From assembly GCA_022573065.1 (NCBI GenBank), contig JACZUQ010000058.1:1-5303 (forward strand): a stretch of DNA of 5,303 nt, given 5' to 3'. Made by a program: the position numbers and the translations under genes. The DNA is from Nitrososphaerota archaeon. Its GTDB lineage: Archaea > Thermoproteota > Nitrososphaeria > Nitrososphaerales > Nitrosopumilaceae. This document shows, piece after piece, positions 1 to 5,303 of this stretch (position 1 is the stretch's first letter; the number at the start of each line of letters is the position of its first letter). Below the pieces are notes generated by a model. The model did no database searches. It saw only the letters and a list, made by a program, of their open reading frames with translations, and was not told where the DNA came from.

Positions 1-1
1 G

Positions 2-412
2 AAGAAATTAAAAGAAACTGTAAAACAAAAAAATTTAGATTCAAATGTAGAATTCAAAGGATGGATTGATAGAAAAGATATTCCAGAACATCTTTCAAAC
101 GCCTCAATAGGAATTGGGCCTTTAAAGAGAACCATCGTAACTGAAAACGCATTACCAATTAAAGTACTAGAGTACATGGCCTCATCTTTACCTATTATAG
201 CAAAAACTGGAACTCTCCCGGAAGATGTCTTAAAAGATAATGAAAATGGTTGGTTTGTAGAAAATTCTTCTGAACTTTGTGAAAAAATCATCAAACTAGA
301 ACAAAATCCAGAATTAGTAGAAAAAATGGGTAAAAATTCACTAAGTATGGTACAGAAATTTTCTTGGGAAAGAATTGTTAAATCAATAATAGATATCTAT
401 GAACAATTCTAG
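2..412 (+). CDS. GT4-type glycosyltransferase, C-terminal part (5' end outside window)
   Basis: The reading frame is open from the first bases to the TAG at 410-412, giving about 136 residues. The ATG at 176 is internal, because matching family sequence continues upstream of it. What is visible is the C-terminal Rossmann half of a GT-B fold, family 4-like glycosyltransferase. It has a strand segment NVEFKGWID (residues 15-23), then the nucleotide-sugar-binding block LPIKVLEYMASSLPII at about residues 51-66. The Glu in LEYMA corresponds to the second Glu of the family's E-x7-E motif. The first Glu is not at the usual spacing, as in the common 'PxKxxEYMA' subgroup. ENGWFVENSSELCEKI follows, the usual late 'NGxLV' segment and helix. 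The enzyme probably transfers a sugar from a nucleotide donor at the cytoplasmic membrane face during surface-glycan assembly. Donor and acceptor cannot be read from this part. It converges on the WecB-like gene with overlapping stops. Confidence 0.88.
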   Translation, partial: KKLKETVKQKNLDSNVEFKGWIDRKDIPEHLSNASIGIGPLKRTIVTENALPIKVLEYMASSLPIIAKTGTLPEDVLKDNENGWFVENSSELCEKIIKLEQNPELVEKMGKNSLSMVQKFSWERIVKSIIDIYEQF

Positions 413-1479
413 AGATTTTTTTGAAGAATTTTTATAATTTTTTGAGAAGCATTACCCTTACCGTAAGGAGTTTTTCTAGAATGAATGCTTGGATTAAGAA
501 TTGTTTTTTTTATAGCTTTAACAATATTTTTTTTCTCTACACCAATTACTTGGGACATACCTGAAGCTACTGCTTCTGGTCTGTCAGTGGTTTTACGAGT
601 AACTAGAACTTTTTTTCTAATTTTTGGTGCAGTCGCCTCTTCTTGAATACCTCCAGAGTCAGTAACAATGAAAGAACAATTTTTCATTAATTCTAACATT
701 TCAAAATATCCTACAGAATCTATCAAAAGAATGTTTTTAGATTTTTGTAATTTGTTATATAGATTAAACTCTCTTAATCGTTTAACAGTTCTTGGATGAG
801 CTGGAAAAATTACATTGTGTTTTGTTTCTAATATAGCACTAATTATTGATGATAGAGTTTTTTTATGATCCACATTTTCTGCTCTATGCAATGTCATGAG
901 AATATAATTTTCAATATCAATGGCAAAACTACTTTTCTTCGATGACATATTTACATACGTGTTAATTGCATCTATGACAGTATTTCCTGTAACAAAAATT
1001 CTTCCATGTACATGTTCTGATGTTAGATTATCCTTAGAGTTGTTTGTAGGAGCAAAAAGATATTCAGAGATGTGATCAGTTGCAATTCGATTATGTTCTT
1101 CGGGCATCCTCCAATCAAAACTTCGAAGACCAGCTTCAACATGACTAACAGGAATTCCTGATTTTAAAGATGCAAGTGATGCTGCCAATACCGTATTTGT
1201 ATCTCCTTGTACAATTACAGTATCAGGTTTTATGTTCTTGAAAATTTTGGGAAGTTTTGTAATAATTTCACCAATTTGTGTAGGAGGTTCAGAATGGGAG
1301 ATTTTTAATGAATAATCAGGTTTTGGTAATCCAAGCTGTTCAATAAACTGCAGGCTCATTTCATAATCGTAATGTTGGCCAGTGAAAATCACTTGAGTAT
1401 TCTTCCTGTTTAGCTTGGTAATTAATGGGGCAAGTTTGATTATTTCGGGTCTAGTTCCTAAAACAATTGCAATTTTCAT
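409..1479 (-). CDS. wecB: UDP-N-acetylglucosamine 2-epimerase (non-hydrolysing, WecB type)
   Basis: Predicted to interconvert UDP-GlcNAc and UDP-ManNAc in the cytosol, supplying ManNAc or (after oxidation) ManNAcA for surface glycans. I chose the ATG at 1479 (356 aa); the frame extends to a TTG at 1500, but the family typically begins at the strand read here as MKIAIVLGTRPE. Motifs in order are GTRPE (8-12, with the conserved Arg10), VQGDTNTV (90-97, Asp93), HVEAGLR (113-119, Glu115), MPEEHNR (125-131), TLHRAEN (196-202, His198), PAHPRT (226-231), DSGGIQEEA (274-282) and TTDRPEAVASG near 297-307. These are the recognised catalytic and UDP-binding positions of the family, and the length is typical. 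The loop after QEEA is about two residues longer than in E. coli WecB, and SGM replaces the usual AGT after RPEAV. No UDP-ManNAc dehydrogenase is in the window. A hydrolysing 2-epimerase is unlikely given full conservation of the non-hydrolysing motifs. Confidence 0.93.
   Translation of the reverse strand: MKIAIVLGTRPEIIKLAPLITKLNRKNTQVIFTGQHYDYEMSLQFIEQLGLPKPDYSLKISHSEPPTQIGEIITKLPKIFKNIKPDTVIVQGDTNTVLAASLASLKSGIPVSHVEAGLRSFDWRMPEEHNRIATDHISEYLFAPTNNSKDNLTSEHVHGRIFVTGNTVIDAINTYVNMSSKKSSFAIDIENYILMTLHRAENVDHKKTLSSIISAILETKHNVIFPAHPRTVKRLREFNLYNKLQKSKNILLIDSVGYFEMLELMKNCSFIVTDSGGIQEEATAPKIRKKVLVTRKTTDRPEAVASGMSQVIGVEKKNIVKAIKKTILNPSIHSRKTPYGKGNASQKIIKILQKNL
413..443 (+). terminator. Candidate T-tract terminator for the upstream glycosyltransferase
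   Basis: Immediately after the glycosyltransferase stop the + strand carries three T-tracts: seven T at 416-422, five at 429-433 and six at 438-443. Archaeal RNA polymerase commonly terminates at such runs without a hairpin. The tracts lie within the 3' end of the oppositely oriented WecB-like gene, where they correspond to Lys/Asn/Phe/Ile codons, so base composition alone could also explain them. Confidence 0.4.
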
Positions 1480-1629
1480 AGATATCTTTTCGGTAATCAA
1501 ATAAGCCTTATTATGATTATAGAATGAATTCGTAGATATTCAAGTAAATATTCTCAAACACATTAAGATGAAACAATTAACAGCCTCATATTCATTAATT
1601 GATGTAATTAGAATATTGTTTAGATTAAC
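1480..1629. promoter_or_regulatory. Divergent promoter region between wecB-like gene and glycosyltransferase
   Basis: This 150-bp AT-rich gap separates two divergently transcribed genes and must hold both promoters. For the - strand gene a TATA-like ATAATAAG at 1514-1507 would place transcription start near 1484, only a few bases from the ATG at 1479. For the + strand gene only weak AT-rich candidates are seen around 1594-1610 (for example TTAATT), consistent with a leaderless start at 1630. Neither start has a convincing Shine-Dalgarno sequence. I found no small ORF or RNA gene in it. Confidence 0.4.
1494..1519. repeat. Imperfect palindrome overlapping the wecB-like promoter
   Basis: AATCAAATAAG (1495-1505) and CTTATTATGATT (1507-1518) are inverted copies around a central C, with one bulged base. 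A flanking T/A pair (1494/1519) extends the match. It overlaps the proposed TATA-like box and sits 15-40 bp upstream of the ATG at 1479, where an archaeal operator would sit. AT-rich DNA produces such palindromes by chance fairly often, so function is only suggested. Confidence 0.35.
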
Positions 1630-2586
1630 ATGAAATTACTTTTCATAGCACCAAGATATAGTGGAGGAATTGGAGGTCATGCATCTAGGGTAGCCGAAAA
1701 ACTAAGAGAAAATGGTTTTGATGTTAAATTAATGCAAGTGCCAAAAATTCCAATAAAGAATCTAAAAAATCCAAGTTTTGCCGTAATGAGTTCACTTAAA
1801 GCAATTTTTACAACTGAAAAATTTGATGTTGTTCATGCATTTAATGTTCCTTCAGCTTTTGCAATGCGTTATGTAAAAGCAAAGAAAAAGGTTCTATCAG
1901 TACATGGAGTATATTCTGAACAAGTAAGCTCAATTCATTCGAATGCAACTTCATCAACAATAAATCTTGTAGAAGCTAAAATTCTAAAATGGGCAGATAA
2001 ACTTGCAACAAATTCAAAAGATGTACAAAAAATTTACAAAGAAAAATATGGTTTAGATTTTGAATATATCTTAGGACCAATTGATATAGAAAAATTTAAG
2101 GGAATTGAAGCAGCAAAGTTAGATTTTGATGAAGATCAAGTTATTTACATTGGAAGAGATAGTCCTGAAAAAGGAATAGATATTCTAAAAAGTATTGAAG
2201 ATAAGATAAATGGAAAAGTAGTTTATTGTACTAATGTTGAATGGAAAAAAGCAATGGCACTCTTAAAATCATCCAAAGTGCTTGTGTTACCTTCTAGAAT
2301 TGAAAGCGTTCCAAATGTAATTAAAGAAGCATTTTTTCTAAAAATTCCAGTAGTGGCTAGTAACGTTGGTGGTATTCCTGAAATAGTTACTCATGAAAAA
2401 ACAGGTTTACTTGTAACACCAAATGATCCACAAAGTTTAGCTGATGCAATAAATCGTCTCCTGGAAGATAGAGAATATGCAAAAAAATTAACAGATGCAG
2501 CATATGAATTTTTAAAAAATAATTTAACATGGGATATTCTTTTACCAAAATACATCAAATTTTATGAGGATTTAGTGAAGGATTAA
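1630..2586 (+). CDS. GT4 family glycosyltransferase (GT-B fold), complete
   Basis: A 318-residue retaining-type glycosyltransferase of family 4, predicted to transfer a sugar from a nucleotide donor to a lipid- or glycan-linked acceptor at the inner membrane face. The N-terminal acceptor domain opens with MKLLFIAPRYSGGIGGHA (1-18), the strand plus Gly-rich loop typical of GT4, and includes FDVVHAFN (65-72) and VLSVHGVY (88-95). The donor domain starts near residue 170 with VIYIGRDSPEKG, where Arg176 and Lys181 fit the conserved phosphate-contacting R/K pair. It contains the E-x7-E motif (Glu225, Glu233, within ESVPNVIKE), then IPVVASNVGGIPEIV (239-253) and KTGLLV (257-262). There is no signal peptide or membrane segment. 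It is shorter than the usual 350-400 residues, mainly because of a compact linker region. The ATG at 1630 starts exactly at the family's first strand. Donor specificity is unknown, but the neighbouring epimerases make ManNAc- or Gal/GalNAc-type donors plausible. Confidence 0.9.
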   Translation: MKLLFIAPRYSGGIGGHASRVAEKLRENGFDVKLMQVPKIPIKNLKNPSFAVMSSLKAIFTTEKFDVVHAFNVPSAFAMRYVKAKKKVLSVHGVYSEQVSSIHSNATSSTINLVEAKILKWADKLATNSKDVQKIYKEKYGLDFEYILGPIDIEKFKGIEAAKLDFDEDQVIYIGRDSPEKGIDILKSIEDKINGKVVYCTNVEWKKAMALLKSSKVLVLPSRIESVPNVIKEAFFLKIPVVASNVGGIPEIVTHEKTGLLVTPNDPQSLADAINRLLEDREYAKKLTDAAYEFLKNNLTWDILLPKYIKFYEDLVKD

Positions 2587-2595
2587 AAAATTTAA
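2585..2595 (-). terminator. Candidate T-tract terminator for the epimerase gene
   Basis: On the - strand a run of six T (complement of A6 at 2585-2590) lies a few bases after the epimerase TAA at 2598-2596, in the 9-bp gap between the convergent genes. This is a plausible archaeal T-tract stop. The evidence is sequence composition only. Confidence 0.35.
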
Positions 2596-3507
2596 TTAAC
2601 TTCCAATTTTTGGAAAAATCTTTTCCAAGCCTTCTTCCAAAGTTGTCTTTGGGACCCAATTGATAAGGTTCTTTGCAAGAGAGATGTCTGCTTGGCTTTT
2701 TTCTATGTCTCCATCTCTGGCTTTTTCATAGGTTGGTTCTATTGATAAACCAGATAATCTTATCATTATTGCTGCTAATTCCTTAACTGAGGTCATCACT
2801 CCAGTTGCAATATTCATAAATGAATGCTCAATTTTATTCTCAAAAGCAAGAACATTCGCTTCTACTACATCATCTACAAAAGTAAAATTTCGCAATTGGT
2901 TTCCATCACCATAAATTATTGGTGGTTTGTGCTGAACAAGACGCTCTATGAATTTAGGAACAACTCCGGCATAATTTGGATTTTGGCCAATTCCAAATAC
3001 ATTGAAATATCTTAAACCAATAACTTTGACTCTATCATCTGCGTATTTTTTAGCAAATTGTTCAGATTCTAATTTTGATTGTCCATATGGATTCAAAGGT
3101 TTTTTTTCTGCATCTTCTTTTATAGGGAATTTGTCTTGATTTCCATAAACACTTGAGCTACTAGCATAAACTACCTTAAAACCAAATTCCTTGGCAAGTT
3201 TTAACACATTTTCTGTACCAATAGCATTTACTCGATGGTATTCTTCAGGTTCTTTGAATGATTGTGGAATTGAGCCCAGAGCTGCTTGATGAAAAATTCC
3301 ATCAGCATTTTTTGCTATATTCTTCATTTTCTCATAATCTAAAATATCTATTTCTTGAAAATCAATTTGATCTTTAATTTCTCTTAGATTTTCAAAACTA
3401 CCACGGCGAAGACTATCAATCACACTAACACTATGACCTTTCTTAATTAGATACTTAGTCAGATGACTTCCAATAAAACCAGCACCGCCAGTAACAATTA
3501 GATTCAC
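2596..3507 (-). CDS. NAD-dependent nucleotide-sugar 4-epimerase (extended SDR, GalE/WbpP-like)
   Basis: A 303-residue extended short-chain dehydrogenase predicted to interconvert UDP-glucose/UDP-galactose or UDP-GlcNAc/UDP-GalNAc in the cytosol using bound NAD. The Rossmann motif TGGAGFIG (6-13) is followed by Asp31 at the end of the second strand, which favours NAD over NADP. The catalytic residues are visible as YASSSSVYG (114-122) and Y141-G-Q-S-K145. Substrate-domain motifs are LRYFNVFG (165-172), VVPKFIERL (182-190), DGNQLRNFTFVDDV (201-214) and ARDGDIEKSQADIS (263-276). GSIPQSFKEP (78-87) and the NVFGxxQNP segment resemble WbpP-type UDP-GlcNAc 4-epimerases, so an N-acetylated substrate is my preferred guess. 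Classical GalE, or a decarboxylating or rhamnose-pathway relative, is not excluded. The start is GTG at 3507: it lies directly before the first Rossmann strand, and no in-frame ATG occurs before the upstream stop. The gene follows the radical SAM gene on the same strand after 69 bp but has its own TATA-like box. Confidence 0.9.
   Translation of the reverse strand: MNLIVTGGAGFIGSHLTKYLIKKGHSVSVIDSLRRGSFENLREIKDQIDFQEIDILDYEKMKNIAKNADGIFHQAALGSIPQSFKEPEEYHRVNAIGTENVLKLAKEFGFKVVYASSSSVYGNQDKFPIKEDAEKKPLNPYGQSKLESEQFAKKYADDRVKVIGLRYFNVFGIGQNPNYAGVVPKFIERLVQHKPPIIYGDGNQLRNFTFVDDVVEANVLAFENKIEHSFMNIATGVMTSVKELAAIMIRLSGLSIEPTYEKARDGDIEKSQADISLAKNLINWVPKTTLEEGLEKIFPKIGS
2601..2626 (+). terminator. 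Candidate 3'-end structure: two overlapping short inverted repeats with T-tracts
   Basis: TTCCAA (2601-2606) pairs with TTGGAA (2610-2615), and GGAAAA (2612-2617) pairs with TTTTCC (2621-2626), each with a 3-nt loop. The two share GGAA and cannot form together. They start 14 bp after the + strand glycosyltransferase stop and include T5 (2607-2611) and T4 runs, so they could mark its 3' end. They also encode the last residues of the opposite-strand epimerase (EKIFPKIG), and the stems are short. Confidence 0.3.
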
Positions 3508-3530
3508 AAAATCTCTTCTAAAATTCTTTA

Positions 3531-3538
3531 CTTTAAGT
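3531..3538 (-). promoter_or_regulatory. TATA-like box of the epimerase gene
   Basis: On the - strand ACTTAAAG is centred about 27 bp upstream of the GTG at 3507, the usual archaeal TATA-to-start distance for a leaderless transcript. This suggests that the epimerase has its own promoter in the 69-bp gap after the radical SAM gene. A weak purine-rich stretch (GAAGAG) 5 bp before the GTG is the only Shine-Dalgarno-like sequence. The box is inferred from position and AT pattern only. Confidence 0.45.
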
Positions 3539-3576
3539 TTTGATTAAAATTTCTCTTAACAAATGAGTTTGGCTAT

Positions 3577-5244
3577 CTATGTTAAAGCTTGAGATGCTTC
3601 ATGGAACATTTGGCTCTTTGCACATCCTGCAGCAAGCTCATCTCCAGCTCCACGTCTCATTAGGCCTCGATAAAGACCGTCTTCTAGTTTAACACCTTCA
3701 CGTTTTTCCCATTCTTCTACAGTAATAGAAAATTTCTTTTGAATTCTATCTCTATACCATTCTGGAATTACATTAAAAGCACAGAATGGAACAATTCTAA
3801 GATCTGGAGTAACATAGTGTATATCACATCTTTGCAGTCTTTCTAGGTCTTCATTATATTTGTCTTGGAAGTGCATCATTCCAAGGAATAGTCCTTTAAC
3901 ATGAAATGAACCAATTGAACCAAAGGTTCTCTTCATTAAGATGCTTCCAAACATCTTTGCAAGATCTAATCCTGCTGGTTGTTTTTTGGTATCTACAAAG
4001 CTTTTGAGTTTTCTTACCACTTCAAGCATAGTAAAGTACTTGTTTTTGCCAGAGTGAATTTCTTCTGCTTTGTCTTCAAATAATTCTAACATTCCTTGAA
4101 TATCACAGAATCTAGTCATTGGGACTAGTTTCTTTGTGTCCTCATCTTCAAAGACATAGGTACCAGCTCCACATGCAAAGTGAATTGATAATTCATATTT
4201 TGGTTTACTTGAGAAAGCTTCAATTACATTTGTAAGTGGCATACAGCTTGGAACTGGGTACCAATCATCAATCGTCACCTGACCATTCGTTTGTTCTTCA
4301 ATTCTTTGAATGCAATCAGGAACGGTAATTCTATATTTCTCACGTTCTTGTTTACCCATTCTTCCAGTCAGTGAGACTGGTTGGAAGTTTACAGCATGAA
4401 CAACATCCAAGTTCTTTTGAGCATATCTAATAATTCCTCCTAATTCATGATCATTAATTGATTTGATAACTGTTGGAACAAATACAACAGAAGAACCGGT
4501 TTTTCTACAACTATCTAGCGCATATGGTATTTCCCAATGGTTCTTTGGATTGGTTCTTGGAGTAATTCCATCAAAACTAAGATAAAGATTGTTACAACCT
4601 GCTAGTCTAACTTCTCGTGCGGCTTCTGGATCTAAAGCATGTCTAATTCCGTTTGTGTTCATTTGAATATGATCTACGCCTTCTTCTTTCATTATCTTGA
4701 TAAGTTCACAGATATCTTCTCGTAGCATTGGTTCACCACCGGTAATTTGCATAGAGTTTCCTGGAATTGGTCTTTCTGCTCTAAGTGTTTTCATCATTGC
4801 TCGGACTTGGGTATGATCAGGCTCGTACATGTATGCGCCTTCAAGGCCTTTCTTCACATAGAAGAAACAATACCAACATGTAAGGTCACATCTGTTAGTT
4901 ACAATCATGTTAGCTAGACCACTATGAGAGAGATGATTTGAGCATAATCCACAGTTGTTTGGACAAGAACACTTGTCTGTCATAATGACGTTAGGTGCAT
5001 GAGCTCCTTTTCCGTCAACCCAGTAAGTACTGAATTTTTTATACAAATCATATGAACCAAAGTAAAGTTCTTCACATTCACCGTGAGTGGGACAAGTCTT
5101 TGTCATGAAGACTTTAGTATCTCTCTCAAATACTTCAGCGTCTAGAATCATATTACAATCTGGGCAAATACTTTGAGTGAATCTAATGGTAGATTTTTTG
5201 CCCAGCTGTTTTATAGATTGATTAGCAATCTGAATTAGTGCCAT
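3577..5244 (-). CDS. tes: Tetraether lipid synthase-type radical SAM protein (Tes, MJ0619-like)
   Basis: A 555-residue Cys-rich radical SAM enzyme. Proteins of this architecture (M. jannaschii MJ0619 and relatives) join the terminal carbons of phytanyl chains of two diether lipids, giving membrane-spanning GDGT tetraethers. The N-terminal region has two Cys pairs, CPDC (27-30) and CPTHGEC (51-57), fitting the rubredoxin-like iron site known in Tes. CSCPNNCGLC (92-101) fits an auxiliary 4Fe-4S site. The SAM-cluster motif is C119-x3-C123-x2-C126 (CDLTCWYC), followed by ITGGEP (167-172) for SAM binding and MNTNGI (195-200). C-terminal Cys at 334, 358, 380, 473 and 488 are candidates for a further cluster; PFCAFNVIPEWYRD (486-499) looks characteristic of the family. 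There is no signal peptide or clear transmembrane helix, so membrane-surface action is likely. The frame continues to a TTG at 5253, but I prefer the ATG at 5244. Older annotations call such proteins pterin methyltransferases or uncharacterised radical SAM proteins. The substrate is inferred from family resemblance. The gene is less AT-rich than its neighbours, as for a conserved core gene. Confidence 0.82.
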   Translation of the reverse strand: MALIQIANQSIKQLGKKSTIRFTQSICPDCNMILDAEVFERDTKVFMTKTCPTHGECEELYFGSYDLYKKFSTYWVDGKGAHAPNVIMTDKCSCPNNCGLCSNHLSHSGLANMIVTNRCDLTCWYCFFYVKKGLEGAYMYEPDHTQVRAMMKTLRAERPIPGNSMQITGGEPMLREDICELIKIMKEEGVDHIQMNTNGIRHALDPEAAREVRLAGCNNLYLSFDGITPRTNPKNHWEIPYALDSCRKTGSSVVFVPTVIKSINDHELGGIIRYAQKNLDVVHAVNFQPVSLTGRMGKQEREKYRITVPDCIQRIEEQTNGQVTIDDWYPVPSCMPLTNVIEAFSSKPKYELSIHFACGAGTYVFEDEDTKKLVPMTRFCDIQGMLELFEDKAEEIHSGKNKYFTMLEVVRKLKSFVDTKKQPAGLDLAKMFGSILMKRTFGSIGSFHVKGLFLGMMHFQDKYNEDLERLQRCDIHYVTPDLRIVPFCAFNVIPEWYRDRIQKKFSITVEEWEKREGVKLEDGLYRGLMRRGAGDELAAGCAKSQMFHEASQALT

Positions 5245-5260
5245 TCCTATCAAATGGCAC
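5238..5260. repeat. Perfect 8-bp inverted repeat over the tes start codon
   Basis: On the + strand GTGCCATT (5238-5245) and AATGGCAC (5253-5260) are perfect inverted copies around a 7-bp spacer. The left arm contains the tes ATG, read on the - strand from 5244. GGAATGG (5267-5273), next to the TATA box, is a third copy of the core, inverted relative to CCATTCC at 5241-5247. Half-site spacing and position between TATA box and start codon fit a dimeric repressor site. If transcription starts upstream of 5260 it could instead form an RNA hairpin hiding the start codon. Confidence 0.5.
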
Positions 5261-5273
5261 TTTTCTGGAATGG

Positions 5274-5280
5274 TATTTAA
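5274..5280 (-). promoter_or_regulatory. TATA box of the tes gene
   Basis: On the - strand TTAAATA (5280-5274) is a good archaeal TATA box, preceded by a purine-rich GTGAAAG that could act as a TFB-recognition element. Placing initiation 26-27 bp downstream of its centre gives a start near 5250, between the TTG at 5253 and the ATG at 5244. This supports the ATG as start codon with a leader of only a few bases. An AGGA touching the ATG is too close to serve as a ribosome-binding site. Confidence 0.6.
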
Positions 5281-5303
5281 CGACTTTCACACTTACCCCC
5301 GTG

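Noticed and set aside
389..400. Perfect 12-bp palindrome ATAGATATCTAT near the end of the first glycosyltransferase
   Set aside because: It is all but GC-free and encodes Ile-Asp-Ile-Tyr; a few such palindromes are expected by chance in 5 kb of AT-rich DNA, and nothing in the context suggests a site.
176..412. Apparent stand-alone 78-residue gene starting at ATG 176
   Set aside because: The same frame is open back to the window start, and the upstream codons encode matching glycosyltransferase sequence (NVEFKGWID and following), so the ATG is internal.
1501..1629. Small RNA or small ORF in the divergent intergenic region
   Set aside because: No tRNA-like cloverleaf, C/D or H/ACA box pattern or credible ORF is visible; the gap is well explained by two promoters.
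2824..3015. 63-residue open frame on the + strand
   Set aside because: It lies wholly inside the well-supported 4-epimerase on the other strand, shows no recognisable motif and has an Ile/Tyr/Lys-rich composition typical of a shadow frame.
3577..5244. Annotation as a 7,8-dihydropterin methyltransferase
   Set aside because: MJ0619-type proteins once carried this label, but the rubredoxin-like Cys pairs plus several auxiliary cluster motifs fit the later tetraether synthase assignment, and no pterin genes are nearby.
1..5303. Mobile element, CRISPR array, or defence/novel multi-gene system
   Set aside because: There is no transposase or integrase, no regularly spaced direct repeats and no terminal inverted repeats; every sizeable gene belongs to a recognisable metabolic family.

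Overview
The window looks like a piece of an AT-rich archaeal chromosome, most probably a Nitrosopumilus-type ammonia-oxidising archaeon (Thaumarchaeota/Nitrososphaerota). The reasons are the low GC content, A/T-ending codons, start sites without convincing Shine-Dalgarno sequences but with TATA-like boxes about 25-35 bp upstream (leaderless-style promoters), and a tetraether lipid synthase-type radical SAM gene. The assignment is an inference from gene content and style, since no rRNA or ammonia-oxidation gene is present.

Layout, left to right: (1) the 3' part of a GT4-type glycosyltransferase on + (about 2-412, cut by the window edge). (2) A WecB-type UDP-GlcNAc 2-epimerase on - (409-1479), whose stop codon shares one CTAG with the stop of gene 1. 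(3) A divergent intergenic region of about 150 bp (1480-1629) with an imperfect palindrome next to the wecB start. (4) A complete, compact GT4 glycosyltransferase on + (1630-2586). (5) An extended-SDR nucleotide-sugar 4-epimerase on - (2596-3507), convergent with gene 4 and only 9 bp from it. (6) A large Cys-rich radical SAM protein on - (3577-5244) that matches the tetraether synthase (Tes, MJ0619-like) architecture, with its promoter at the right edge. No stretch over 300 bases lacks a gene.

Together the four sugar genes make a small surface-glycan module. The two epimerases would supply UDP-ManNAc and a UDP-Gal/GalNAc-type donor, and the two glycosyltransferases would use such donors to build an S-layer N-glycan, polysaccharide or glycolipid headgroup. 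The Tes-like gene instead acts on the membrane core, joining phytanyl chains into membrane-spanning GDGT lipids. It is visibly less AT-rich than the sugar genes, so the window seems to cross from an accessory glycan region into the conserved backbone.

I see no clearly undescribed system. The points most worth a second look are a perfect 8-bp inverted repeat lying over the tes start codon, with a third copy of its core beside the TATA box; the shared CTAG stop codon; the palindrome in the wecB promoter; and the adjacency of a tetraether synthase to cell-surface sugar genes.
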